From NCBI GenBank assembly GCA_018806915.1, contig JAGKQI010000040.1:930001-994000 (forward strand): 64,000 bases of DNA, given 5' to 3'. The position numbers and the translations under genes are program-made. The DNA comes from Phytophthora colocasiae. Lineage: Eukaryota; Oomycota; Peronosporomycetes; Peronosporales; Peronosporaceae. The notes beneath the pieces were generated by a model. The model was not told the origin of the DNA and did not search any database. It saw nothing but the letters and a program-made list of their open reading frames with translations. Of the stretch, positions 8,619-21,169 are shown one piece after another; the stretch's first letter is position 1, and each line of letters starts with the position of its first letter.

Positions 8619-10746
8619 AACAGACTCGGAAGAAAAACCTCCCCCTCCTCCCCAGGTCCCTTCGGGGACCCCCGCGGATCGGAACGCGAGTTCTGATCCG
8701 CCGGGTGGGGATTCAGCGGCGAAAGCTGTTGGATCTTCATCCACCACCACCACCGCGCAGATCTCAGGTGGTAAAACGTCGAAGAAGAAGACGAAGACTG
8801 CGCGGAAGAAGCTGAGGGCACCAGGATCGGATGACGACGAGAAGCCGGTGGTGAAATCGGAGTGGTCGTCGACCCAGCTGGAGGCTTCGTATCGCCGGAT
8901 CGCGCTCGAGGACTTCCTCCGGGAAGACCCTGTGATGAGGATCCTACAACCCCAGTTGGTTGGATCCCTCACCGGCCCGATCGCGGCACCGGCTCAGTCT
9001 ACGAACAGTTTGGACAGCGCTTTGGATCTCCTACGCCTGCTCGAAGAAGCTGGTTTTGCTGCGGGTGTTTTCGACGGGGATACCCTCTTCCGCTTGGATC
9101 ACGACAGGATCCGTATCGCAGCGGCCTCGCTCTTCAGCCGACTGAAGCCCCTCGTCGGTGAGCGACGAGTGATCCGAGATCCGATGTCCAAGCTGGCGCA
9201 GTCCACAGAGTACCAGACAGGATCCTCGCGATACGCTTCGGCGGAGTCCGAAGCAGGATCCGACAGCTCGTCGGAACCCCGACGTATGGCACTCGGCCCT
9301 ACAGGTGCTGCGATGTTGGCAGCCCGTATGCCAACTGATGTCCCGGATGCCAAGCCAGCGCGAACGCGGGACACCTCGCGTGATCAACCCCGTGCCATTA
9401 ATCCGCCGCATGCATCCACCAAGGGACTGCAAGCCTACTTCCAATCAGCCATGGACAAGTTCTTGAAGGAGCGGCAGATGACTACGGTCCCAAGAGCCAC
9501 GACGCGCGCTTCGGATCCTGTATATCGGGACGTCGAGATGGAGTCAGTAGGATCACACCCCGAGAACTGGGAGTATGACCCTGACGACCTTGACGGATTG
9601 GCTCTCCGGCGTACGGCGACGACCACTGCTGCATCCGTTACGGCAGGATCCAGCACGATTCAACGGATCCGGATCTCTGCAATATCGGACTTGAAGGAGT
9701 TCACGGGCAAGGAGCACGACGTGGAACGAGCAAGATCATGGATTAGTAAAGTCAAGTCAGCCTTCACGAGAGATCAAGCATCGGATGAAGAAAAGTGCCT
9801 TACCTTCGGAGATCTCCTCACAGGTCCAGCGCGAAACTGGTACAGACAACTCAGTCGATCCACAAGGCTGAAGTGGAGTGATCTGCTGAAAACCTTCCAG
9901 ACGCAGTACTGCGGCCTCGGAGTCTCGGTGGCGTGGCAATACTACCACGCCCGCAAGAGATCCGATGAGTCGCCACTGGAATACCTGTACCGGTTGAACG
10001 TAGCAGGTCTTCGTGCGAGAGTGATGATCAAGGATGGAGATGCCAAAGCTCGCCGCGAGCACGTCGAACACTTCATCGAGACACTCGGGGATGCGGATCT
10101 GGCAGACCAACTGACATTACTCCGACTTGCGGACGCGGATCAACTCGAAGACGTACTGCGGGCCCGAGATCGCGCGAGATCCAGACAGAAGAAGCTGTCG
10201 TCGGGATCCAGCAAGTTCCGGCCGAAGACCACGACGGCCCCGCCGCCAACCGGTCCAACGCGTGCGATCCGTTCCATTCAAGTTGTAGAATCGGAGGGAT
10301 CCGACTCCGAGGACTCCGGATCCGACGGTGAGCTTCGCAGAGCATACGTAGCAGCCTCGAGTGAGCGACCGATTGTCTCGACGACAGCCGGATCGACAGA
10401 GACCAAGACAGGAACTTCGGATCCTAAGAAGGATCCGGATCCAACCCAAGCCAGCTCGGATCCAGTGCCACAGGATCGTCGACCGCGTTTTCCCAACGAA
10501 GGGCAACGCTGCTCGCACTGCGGATCCAGGAAACATTCGGATCTTGGCTGTTGGAAGCGTCTCACCTGCCAGAAGTGCGGCAAGAGGGGTCATCCGTCGG
10601 ATCGCTGCTTCTTCGTATGTCGCGGCTGCGGAGAACTTCATGATCACGGCAAGTGCCAGATGGAGGAGTTCTACAACCTCATCTGACAATGGTTCGATCC
10701 AAGTAAGCACATGCTTCCGGAAGCTGCCGAGAAGATGTTAAACTAG
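8619..10746 (+). pseudogene. Family B gag (B1), N-terminus displaced, one nonsense codon
   Basis: Collinear with B2 gag from about residue 66 on. It has a Lys/Pro-rich N-terminal region, a capsid-like retrotransposon gag domain (ISDLKEFTGKEHDVERARSW to LRARDRARSRQKK) and zinc knuckles CSHCGSRKHSDLGC, CQKCGKRGHPSDRC and CRGCGELHDHGKC. A CGG codon of B2 is TGA here (10684-10686), stopping translation 20 codons before the normal TAG and before the frameshift site, so no Gag-Pol could be made. The frame appears to extend upstream to 8602, but those codons are LTR repeat. Confidence 0.9.
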
Positions 10747-10785
10747 AACGCTCACCGGGTTTGAATCCGGTACGAGACGAGCGTT
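10737..10785 (+). promoter_or_regulatory. Gag-pol -1 frameshift signal, B1 copy
   Basis: GTTAAAC (10737-10743) is followed by the gag TAG and the same hairpin as in B2; one base of the outer stem differs (CTCA for CTCG). The heptamer and inner CCGG/CCGG stem are unchanged. Confidence 0.65.
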
Positions 10786-13700
10786 CAACCTCTTACATCT
10801 ATGCATATGTGAACAAGAAGGCCATGGATCTAGCTAACAACAAGCGAACGGATCTATTGGATAATACATGCGAACTTCATGGGAAACGTACGGCTAGAGT
10901 TGCAAGCTTCCGCTCTACAGACGATGAATACCAGAGATCCGAGATCGCTATGTCCTTGGATCTCATGCCTGGAGAGTCACGCGGGTACTGGAAGTACCAT
11001 GTCCCCAGCAAACACTTCAAGCAGGCCAAGGCAACGTGCAAGATCAACAATGCCAAGTCCACCGTGCTTCTTGACTCGGGATCCGAGGTGTCGATCATCG
11101 ATGCCGCCTTTGCTCGTAAGGTTGGATCCCAGATTGACACTAGTCAAACACAAGAATGCCTCGGAATTGGTGAGCAGCTGTACATTGCAGCAGGCAAAAC
11201 AAGGATCAAGGTTACCTTGGCTGGATACTTGGTGTATATCCGCGACGTCTGGGTCGGCGAGGATCTTCCACCCGACTGCGACGCGATCCTCGGCATGGAC
11301 TTCATGGTACCGGCCGGGATCCGACTCGACCTGGGTGACGGATCCGTGTGCTTGCATGACGAGATCCGCGTGCGACTCCATGGACGACGGCAGATCTTCA
11401 GCGGCCGGGCTCGCCCGCTACTCCTCCAAGAAGGTATACGGCTGGAGCCCGGCGAGATCTTCGAGCACCCGGACCGGATCCACCTCAAGGAGTATGAGAA
11501 GCTGTGGTTACGAAGAGGAAAACAATGGGTACCAACGTTAGCACAAGGTCCAGGCAAGATCCGCTATCTACAACTTACTAATGTCGGTGAGAAAGCGGTC
11601 TCCCTCAACCACAACGAGGAGATCGGCATGTGGCTGGCCGGGGATCATGTTCCTCGCACCCCGGGCTTCATTTCCGTCGGATCCCGGCGCTACAACGAAT
11701 GGCAGAACCTTGCCATGAGCGCCACGACGGAGATCCCGCCGCCACCGCGTCCGAAGGAGCCTTGGGAGCTTGAGCCGGCGGTGGATCGGCCGAAGTACGC
11801 AGAGCCGAGAGGGATCCTGAAGCGCCCCGTCCACACCGCTGTCGTGTCACGCTGCCCCGGCTCGCCACCTACGTCGGACCGGATCCTTGAAGGAACGGCC
11901 GACTGGCGAGACAGGATCCAGTCCGACGGATCCGATCCGACGACGCCCAAGCTCCAAGCGCACCGCCGTGCCCAATTTGGACCAGAGGCCGCAAAGGATG
12001 CTGCGCCAGGCTCATCGGATCGAGGGGCGTCCTCACACGCCCGGATCCGAGATCCACAGGCTCAAGGATCCTCCGGATCCTCTTCAGCTTGTCTGATTGA
12101 AGATCCGGCGACGTGTATTGTCTCTGGCCAGAGACTGGACGCCACCGTTGAGGATCGGCAGCATGTCCATGCGACGGGCGACGACCATCACTCCGACAAA
12201 TCAGTCGGAGATGACATTTTGGGGCGCCCTGGGGCGAATATGAATGCCCCGCTGCCGAGGTTGGTAGGGACATGCAGCGCGAGGCGAGGCGCGTCTAACG
12301 AGCCATCGCATGCCTCAAACGGGGCCCTAGAAGCCGAAGGGCCCATGTCGACGCGCCTCCTTGAAGATCCGGAGGGCTGCCCTGTCTCTGCGCAGAGCCG
12401 GGACAGTGATGTCGAAGGGTCGCCCCGTAATCATGAGACAGGTGACCATCATCCAGATGGCACAGTCGGATCCAAGCTTTCGGAGTGCCCTGAAGCTCAC
12501 AGGAATGCCCCGGAGCTCGGGGAGCGCTCATTATACGCGCCTGCTCAAGACCTTTCCAATGAGGTGCCCCACGCCCCACACCGACGCCTACAAGCAAAGT
12601 CGGATCCCAACCTGACACAGCTTGAAGATCGGTGTCGCGTATGCGACAGGGGTCAAGGACGGGGCAGGCCTGAACGGTCGTCTGATTCCGCACTTAGTGG
12701 GGATCTGAGCTCCTCAAATTCACACGAATATGAGCGAGCGGCGGAGACGACCAGCAGGAAGGGCACCGCCGATTGCAAGGCACCCAGGGCGATCTACGTG
12801 TGTACCAAGGGTGCTACGGACGCGCCTCCACAAGACGAAGATGATGGTACGCGCCAAGGCAAGATTGAAGACTCAGGGGCGCCAGGAGATCCGGATCAAG
12901 GCGTGACGGCACAAGAAGAGCTGGACCAAGCGACGGCGACGTACGAGGACGCGGCGAAGACCCCAGAAGACGATCCGAGAACTGGACGCGGTGCGCCGAA
13001 GGGTGATCCTGCCGTTGGATCCGGTGTGGAAGCGGGGAGCGAAGTCGGAAGACCTGCCGAGGGAGATGCCGCTCGTGGACCGGATCCGGCCACGAGAAAG
13101 CTGGATCCTGGTAGCCATGTAGCAGCCAGTGATCCGCCCAGAGTGGAGACAAGTGGGGATCCATCACCGGCGTCAGGACATGGAGGTCATAAGTTCGCCT
13201 CAGACAAGGATCTCGTGGTTGGATCCCGACCGGATCTCGTGGCTGAGTCCCAGCCGGATCTCGAGGTTGGTGCCCGGCCGGATCCTGGATCCGCTACCCA
13301 GTCAGAACATGCCGTCAGGGCAGCGGATCCCGTTGCTGAGACTCGACCGGATCCCAGCACCGCAGAAGATCGCAGCGACGACGGAGTGTTTGTCCACGAG
13401 AATGGTGGATCCTAAGTGGAGGATCTCGAGAAGGAAATGGCGGTGTTGCCAGAGGTGGAGACGGCGACGGTCGCAGTGAAGATCGAGGATCTCCAAGTGG
13501 GGGATCCAGCCTCCAACACACCTGAGGAGATCCAACGATTGGCGAATGAGATCTGGAAGTACAAGCACTTGTTGATTGGGAAGGGTAATGCCCTGCCCCC
13601 TCCTGCCGTGGGCGCGATCTGCGATATTGACGTGGGAGACGCGAAGCCAATTGCCCAGCGAGTGCGTAAGGTGGCGCCGCAGTATCGCGAGAAGCTCTCG

Positions 13701-16700
13701 GATCTGATCAAGGGATTGTTGCAAGCGAAGATCATCCAAGTCTCTACGTCACCATGGGCCTCGCCAATTGTCGTAATCATCAAGAAGAATGGCGTTGACA
13801 TCAGGCTCTGCATCGACTACAGGCTGGTGAATAGCTTGACAAGGCTGATGGTATATCCTATGCCTCTCATCAATGATCTACTGGAGGATCTCGACGCCGT
13901 GTTGTGGTACTGTTCTCTCGATATGGCTAGTGGTTTTTGGGTTGTCTCTATGACGGATCGCGCAAGGGCCATCTCGGCATTTATCACCCCGTTTGGATTG
14001 TTTGAGTGGAACCGGATGCCGTTTGGCCTCAAGAATGCCCCGCAGATCTACCAGCGTTTGTTGGACAACGCGCTGTATGGTTTCCTACGGATCCCGCCCA
14101 TGGCCGGATCCGGATCCATGTTGGATCTTTTCCGAGACGGGATCCCAGAGGCGAACGGAGAACAGTCCGTACTCGGACGAAGATCGTACATCGACGATAT
14201 CTTAGTGACCGCCGGGTCCTGGGATCACCTGTGTGAGCGAGTGCATTTACTGCTGGAAGCCTGTGACAAGTGGAACCTGTCGATTAGCGTGGCCAAGAGT
14301 TTCTGGGGTCTAAAGAAGGTCGATTACCTGGGACACCGAGTGTCTAGCGAAGGACTAGAGGCACATCCGAAGGACCGAGAAGCGCTGGTGGATCTTGCGT
14401 TCCCGAGATCGCTGCGCGCTATGCAATCTATCCTGGGTAGCCGAAATTACTACGCTCGATTCATCGAGGACATGGCGATCTACGCGTCGGTACTCTACGA
14501 ACTGAGGGAGGTCGACTTCGCGGAGTTAAGGTCCAGCCGCAAGATCCTGCAGCCAACCGACTCTGTGATCAAGGATCCCGAGGATCCGTCGAGCCCGAGA
14601 GATCCGGATGAGAAGTGGATCCGTGCTTCAGCCGCCTTCGAGGCCCTGAAGAGGAAGATCGCTACGACTCCTACACTTCGGCATTTCGATCCCGACAAGC
14701 AACCGGTGGTGATTGTCTACGCCAGTGAATGGGCCATTTCAGCTTCCCTGACGCAGGACCACGATGGAATCTACATGCCGGTGATGTTCGTTAGCAGATC
14801 CCTGAAACCGAACGAAGTAAACTACGGGATCGTGGAGAAAGAAGTGCTAGCCCTGCTAAGGATCCTGGATCTCGGGTATTCCATGCTGGTTGGACGACGG
14901 ATCCGGATCCTGACCAGGCACTCTACCCTCGGGTGGCTGTTCCGCTCCACTGGATTGCAAGGAAGATTGGGCCAATGGGCAGCGCTGTTATCGCCTTGGG
15001 CTTTGGAGATCATGAAGTGTACGAAAGGGGAGGACGAGATCCTCGGATCCCTCGCCGCAAGTATCACCCCGAGATCCGAGGTGGATCAAGCTCTAGTGAA
15101 CATTGCCCCGAGGAAAGAGCCGCGCCGAGCGATCCAGATGCCAGTACCGACCGTAGGGCCGGAGGAAGAGTTGTGGTTAGTGAGTTTCGACGGGTCCGCC
15201 AGGGTGAAACGTGGCGGAGGATCTTTCAGTGCGATCGTCTGGAAGCTGCCCGAATGGAAGGTGATTAAGGCGGCGTCTAAGTACGCAGAGAACCTGACAG
15301 TCAACGAAGCAGAATACAACGGACTACTATTATGTTTCGAGTTACTCGAGGATCTGGCTAGGGGGCGACTTGTTATCTGCGGAGATTCGAATCTGGTGAT
15401 CCGTCAGATGCGCGGCGAGATCGACTGTAAAGCGCCGGCCCTGACGTTACTGAGACAGAAGGCGCTAATGCGGCTTCGGGATTGGCCGGATCACGACCTG
15501 CTACACGTGAAACGAGCGTAGAACGCAAGCGCCGACAGCTTGGCCAGTGCAGCATTGCAACGAGAGAGCGGGACTACAGTCGACCAAGGGGCGGACCACG
15601 AGGATCTCGTCACTTTGAATCGGTTGGATGAGATTCTGACCTCGGGATCCGAGGATCCGACACCACGGATCAGTGCAGTGGCTACTCGAAGACAAGCCAG
15701 AGAAGGGCGACCCCGAGTACTCGACGAGGAGTCCGTGCAACGGCTGAGGATCGACCGGATCCGACAAGCCCAAGACGAAGAAACATGGATCTTCAACCTG
15801 AAGTCATTCCTGCGGGGACAGCTGACGGACCTGACTGCGGCCGAAGCCAAGACGTGCCGTCTGCTAGCAGACAATTTCGAGTTGGACGAGGATGAGCTGT
15901 TGTTCTATTGCACGCCGTCACGAAGGGCCGAAGCCGATCGAGATGGATTATTACGACTGGTTATGCCGGAGACGCTCCAGGCGGACCTGCTGCATCACTA
16001 TCATAGCAGTCTAGAAGGAGGACATCAAGGGATCGGCCGTACGTACCAGAGGATCAAGGACCACTTCTACTGGAGAGGACTTTTCAGATCCGTGCAGCAA
16101 TTTGTCGGTGAATGCGTGGATTGTGAGACGGGCAAGGGGCGACCTACGATCCGTGGAGTGTCGCCAGGCAACATTCAAGCCACCTACCCTTTTCAGGTGA
16201 TCGCCATGGATCATATACCCTCGCTACCAAGATCCAAGAACGGGAACACCGAGCTTCTAGTATGGGTGGATCTCTTCACTGGTTACGTGATCGTCAATGC
16301 TAATAACTCACGAACAGCTCAAGCTGTGGCGGAGTCCTATGAGATCTGTGTGTTTCGTCGTTTCGGCGCCAGCCAGGTGATCCGGCACGACCGAGAACCC
16401 GGGTTCATGTCCGACTTTTTTCGTGCTTTCAACCGGATCCTAGGCCAGCGCCAGAGAGCCACTATGGCTTACCGACCACAGTCAAATGGCACGGCTGAGC
16501 GGATGGTGCAGACGATTACTCGAGCAATCAAGAAGTATGTTCAGGATCCCGACCAGAGAGATTGGGACGAGTATGCCGAACGCTTGACCTTTGCTTTGAA
16601 CACTGCACAAAACCGGACAAGGGGCGACACGCCGTTCTACCTCGCCCATGGCTGGGATCCCAAGACTACTCTGGAGGCAACGCTATCCGTAGGGAATACC

Positions 16701-17366
16701 GGACGCCGTGATATAGATCCACGACGCTGGAGGTACCGGATCCAGCGACACTATCAACTAGCCAGAGCTGAGGTGAATGACCGCCTGAAGCAGGCGATCT
16801 CGGATCGTGCCGACAGGCAAAACGAGGCGGCGACTCAACACCCCATCGAGGCCGGATCCCAAGTGTGGCTGTTCTTAGATAGAGTCAAGGAAGGGTACGC
16901 CAAGAAACTGGCTCACCTGTGGCATGGACCGTTCCGTGTGGCGGAGATGACAAACGAATATGCAGCTCGCTTGGAAATCGTTGGTACAGACTACCACTTG
17001 TTTCCGGTGGTGCACATCTACAAGTTGAAGCCAGTCAGGACGTTCCCAGACCGACCGAAGGTCCAGTTGACGGTGGACGAAACGGAGCGCTTAGACTTCG
17101 ACGAAGCCTTGTTACCGGAGGACAGCTGGGAGCGTGATCTGGAAGACGGCGAGTTTGAAGTCGAACGGATCGCGGACATCCGGGCCGGACGACCCACTCG
17201 GTATGGCCGGATCCGACGAGAATTCCAAGTTTTCTGGAAGGGGTACGAGGACCCTACCTGGGTAGATGAAGCAGACCTGAACTGCGGCGCGTTACTGCAT
17301 GAGTTCCTCCAAGAACGGAGCAAAAGGAACCGATTCCAAGCGATGCAGTCGCATGAGGAGGAGTAG
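10747..17366 (+). pseudogene. Family B pol (B1), two nonsense codons
   Basis: A single reading frame collinear with B2 pol, broken by TAA at 13413-13415 (Tyr in B2) and TAG at 15519-15521 (Trp in B2). In order it shows protease LLDSGSEVSIIDAAFA, a long Gly/Ser/Asp/Pro-rich linker, RT with RRSYIDDILV near 14188, a degenerate RNase H, an archaeal-type RNase H (SFDGSAR, NEAEYNGLL, CGDSNLVIRQM), integrase (HHYHSSLEGGHQ zinc part; MDHIPS, RHDREPGF, NGTAERM) and a chromodomain (FQVFWKGYEDPTWVDEADL). With no frameshift in 6.6 kb, the copy looks only moderately old. Confidence 0.92.
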
Positions 17367-17539
17367 CCGAGGTGGTGGACCTTCTATTGGTGAGGGCGCT
17401 CGCCAATGTGGAAGAAGAAGACTGGCAGCCTACTGCGAGTGGACGCACTGTGTATGTACATGTGAAGAAAAGAAGGGTGACCTCTGAGTGGGGATCGGAT
17501 GCCAGCTAGGTCGATGCCCGATCACTTACTCAGATCTCA

Positions 17540-17830
17540 GGCGGGATCCTCGGAATCTCCAAGCTGGATCCTTGGGTTCTGAAGGCGGATCCTTGGGTCC
17601 TGAAGGCGGATCCTTGGGTCCTGAAGGCAGATCCTTGGGTCCTGAAGGCGGATCCTTGGGTCCTGAAGAAGGATCCTTGGGTTCTGAAGAAGGATCCTTG
17701 GGTTCTGAAGAAGGATCCTTGGGTTCTGAGGCGGGATCCTCGGATCTCCGAGTTGGATCCTTGGGTTCGGAAGTAGGATCCTCGAGTTTTGAAGTTGGAT
17801 CCTGGGGTCCTCTGTCAATGGGTCTCACTA
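17540..17830 (+). repeat. GGATCC 21-bp tandem repeat downstream of B1 pol
   Basis: About eight units of GGATCCTTGGGTTCTGAAGGC and variants, followed by looser GGATCC-bearing units. The period is a multiple of three, so all frames on both strands stay open and give spurious repetitive ORFs. 17367-17539 shows nothing else recognisable. B2 has a different, 60-bp repeat at the same place. Confidence 0.9.
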
Positions 17831-17924
17831 TCATTGCTTGGGCGATTGGAAGTTAGAGTGTGCGAATCCTGAGTGAAGAAAGCCTGAGTGGACGAGAAGA
17901 ATATATGGAGTTAAGTAACGCAGC

Positions 17925-20900
17925 CTACAGAGGTTGGGATCTGGCAGCGTCGGGATCGAACCCCGGCAGCGAGCGGACGAACTTCATGGAGAGTCGACTG
18001 GCACCGAAGCTGGGATGGGAGGATCCGGAACGGTAGTGGGTACGCCAAGGATCCTGACGATCGCAATCTTCAAGAGCGGCAACAAAGTTTTGTGGAGGAT
18101 CCGCTTCTTCAGCGACGGCTTCAGCTCCCGGATACCAAGTGGTATCTTCCAAAGGCAGTGGGAAGTGGATGAAGTGTGGGTCCAACCAGAGATCCAAGTC
18201 ACAACATCCGGTTAAGCGCATCCTCTCGAATATCTTGTTCTGCAGCTTGCGATAATTATCCCGCGCGTGAGATCCGCGATTTTTTCTGCGACGATAGAAG
18301 CCTGCGAACCAGCTATCTGCCTTGCGCTGTTCAGTAGAGATGGGGAACGAATGTGTGGATTCCCAAACCGCTTGGAGATTGGCAGACTCGAATGCGTCAT
18401 ACCAACTCAAGATCTCCGCAAGTCGAGGCGACAGATCCTCCTGGAAGGTATGAGGGGGCGGAGCCTGAGACGGGAGATCCTTCCACGGCTCCGTTGCGTA
18501 CAGCTGAGTAATGTGGGCCTGGGTGATGAGATCAGGAACGTAACTGCCCCGATCCAACGCACCACGGCCGATACGAAGCGGGAACAACCACCCAGGACGA
18601 CGACAAGCGGTCAAGCCACTGGCGCAAAGCGTCCGGAGACTCAGCTGGCTAACTTCGTTCGCGATCCAAGGGGCCACTTCTTCGGAAGCCATTGGGCGAG
18701 GATCTCGGGCGGCGGGAACAAACTCCTTCAACGGGCCAAAAGCTTCAAACTGCAGGTCTTCAACGTTTCCCCGAGAGCCCGTCTCAGGAGCTGCTGGGGA
18801 TGCAGGTGACGAACGGTTGGACTCGTTACCGGGCGGAACAGTGGAAGCATCGCCGATCTCGATGGGAGCGGACGCTGATCCCTCCCCGGATGAACGCCGA
18901 CGTAATTCTGACCGGGAGCGCGACTTGGCGACCCGTATCTGCTCGTCCTCGGATCCCTCCGACTCCCCATCTGAGCCGGCTTCTCGGTCGTCTTGTACGG
19001 CTGATCCGGGCGAATTCCCCCCGCCGGAATCTTGCGGCTTCTTGCGGGTTTTGATAGCGGGATCCTCGGGAACCACTGGACCGGGAACCTTCGTTTTCTC
19101 AATTGAAGGAGGCTCTCCGGTTGACTGGCTCGTAGGTTCTCCGGGTTCGGACTCGGCGGGGTCTGGATCCTGCCCTGGATACTCATCCCTTGCGTCCCCG
19201 ATGTCAAAATCCGGATGGTTCCCCGTGTCGCCTACCTCTGTGTGGACGGGAGCAGGCGCGATTTGGGACGCAGCAGTGGGGGACTTCACAGGGCTAGTGT
19301 AGGGCGGGACCTTGGGCGGAGGTTCTTCTGTTGAAGAAGAAACGTCGCTGTGCCGACGTTTGGAAGAAGAAGACCCTTTGGCAGTAGACGTCTCCGACTG
19401 TACGCTCGGCGCATTCGACGAGCTGCGCATCGCCATAGAGGCGATCGACGCCAGATTGCGAAGAGCTGCGGTACGCTCGTCAATGACGCTACGGTGTTCT
19501 TCCTCCAGGGCAGTATGCTCCTGTCTGAGTGCGTCATGCTTCGTCTTGAGGTCTTGATGACTTCCGCGGAGACGCTTGAGATGTTCTTGGTCGACCGATG
19601 CTTGCGCCAACGACGCCGTCAACTGCTCGGATTCCCCCTTTAGACGCTGGATCTTGACCCCTTGATCCCGAATGATCTGGTCTTTCCCGGCGAAGACTTG
19701 TCTCGCTTGGTCTCGCTCAAGAGTTACGGTGGAAATTTTCTGTGTGACCTTGTCCAGAGCTTGGGTCGCCTGATCTCGCACACGAAGAGCTTGATCTCGC
19801 TCATTTGATACGCGATCCAATTCCCGGGAGACCGCAGCGGACTTACGCGCAGCCTCGTCACGCTCAAGGCGGATCTGATCGAGATCCGCGCTCATCTTCT
19901 CCTGGTCCGGCGTTTGGCTTCGGATCCTGTCGAGTTCGCGCCTGGCTCTCTCTCTGGCTTGGTCCGCGCGGTCCCGCCGATCATTCGCTTCCCGTAGATC
20001 ATCTTCGGCCCTCTTGAGACGTTTCTCAGCGCTCAGACGCTTGAGCGCGTTGTTCTCAGCCCGTCTCTGCTGACGTTCCATCTCTTCCCGAGCGCTGAAG
20101 TTCTCCCGTTCCAAGCGCGTAAGGTCCTCGTGGGCTCGGTTAAACTTCTGAAGGGTATGTGCATGTACCCGGTGAAGATCTTCACGTCTGTGCTCTGATT
20201 TGGCGAGAAGTCCTTCCAACTCAGTGATCCTTGAGCGAGTCGACCGTCTTGGCAAGATTCTGTTGGGAGAGTTGCTTGAGCGACTCGCGCAACTGATCCC
20301 GGTGGGCCCGGAGGCCTTCGATCTTATGCGCTTGTTGATCGCAACGGATAGCAGACTCTGCGAGCTGGACGCTGGTGCGATTGCGTTCGAGCTCCGCCGC
20401 ATCTCGCGCGGCCTCCACCGCCCGCAGCTGAGTTTCCAGATCGGTCGCACGCTCCAATAGCTCCGAGGACTCTTCACGCTGATCCTCGAGATCTTGGACC
20501 AATCGGACTACCGAAGGATTCTCCACTGAGACATCTTCCCCAGCAATCTGCTCGAGCCCCACCGTATAATCTTGCAAAACGGCGTAGGCTTCTGCCGAAG
20601 ATACCTCCAGATCGGAATACCGGACCTTGAGAGTGTCCAATTCGCGCAAGCGATCCTTGAGCCGATCCAGATCCTGCACCGCTTCCGCTTCTTTTTGTTT
20701 CGCTAACCGGAGAGCAGCTTGGGACACATCGTACCGGCGCTGCGTGAAATCGATGAAGGCTTGGGCAACGTTCAGGCGGGGTTGCAGCATGTTGTGGAGT
20801 TCTTCGTTATGTCGGCGCGCTGCGGTCAGATCATGGAGCACTTGTTGGTAGCTGTCCTGCATCTCGTTATACCCAGCAGCGAGAGACTGGAGCGAGGCAA

Positions 20901-21066
20901 TGGCAACATACACTGGATCCAGATCTGGAACCGTGGGGGTCGTAGCCGCAGCGGGGTCGGAAGGGGCTTGGTCGCAATGAGGACAAGGGGGCTGGGCCGC
21001 AGAACGATCTTGGCTAAAGAACACCGTGGTGTACGCGGAAGAACTGGCGTCGGCGGACCGATCCAT
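17925..21066 (-). pseudogene. Antisense coiled-coil ORF of family B (B1 copy), 26-bp deletion
   Basis: It starts at the ATG at 21064-21066, about 105 bp inside the 3' LTR, and reads toward pol. The first 281 codons match the B2 protein (MDRSADASSSAYTTVFF, CPHC, long heptad stretches). At about 20230 a 26-bp deletion relative to B2 shifts the frame; the remaining 750 codons are open in the new frame. The rest has more coiled coil, a basic SSSKRRHSD nuclear-localisation-like motif, an acidic Ser/Pro region and a conserved C-terminal domain of about 280 residues (GCCDLDLWLDPHF, SWYDAFESANLQAVWE). No known family recognised. The B2 entry gives the fuller description. Confidence 0.8.
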
Positions 21067-21169
21067 TTTCGTCGAAGTGATGATTTGAAGAAGTGGTGGA
21101 TCGGACTGAGAATTTGTATGGGAACGACGTGATGCCGTCGTGCGGCAACAACCTCGTCTCAGGGGCGAT

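Noticed and set aside
10879..11541. Overlapping ORFs of 100-220 codons inside gag and pol in other frames
   Set aside because: They are shadows of the main frame, with no domain and low-complexity composition.
17488..17856. Open frames through the 21-bp GGATCC repeat on both strands
   Set aside because: Same reason: an in-frame repeat without stops, no conserved counterpart in B2.
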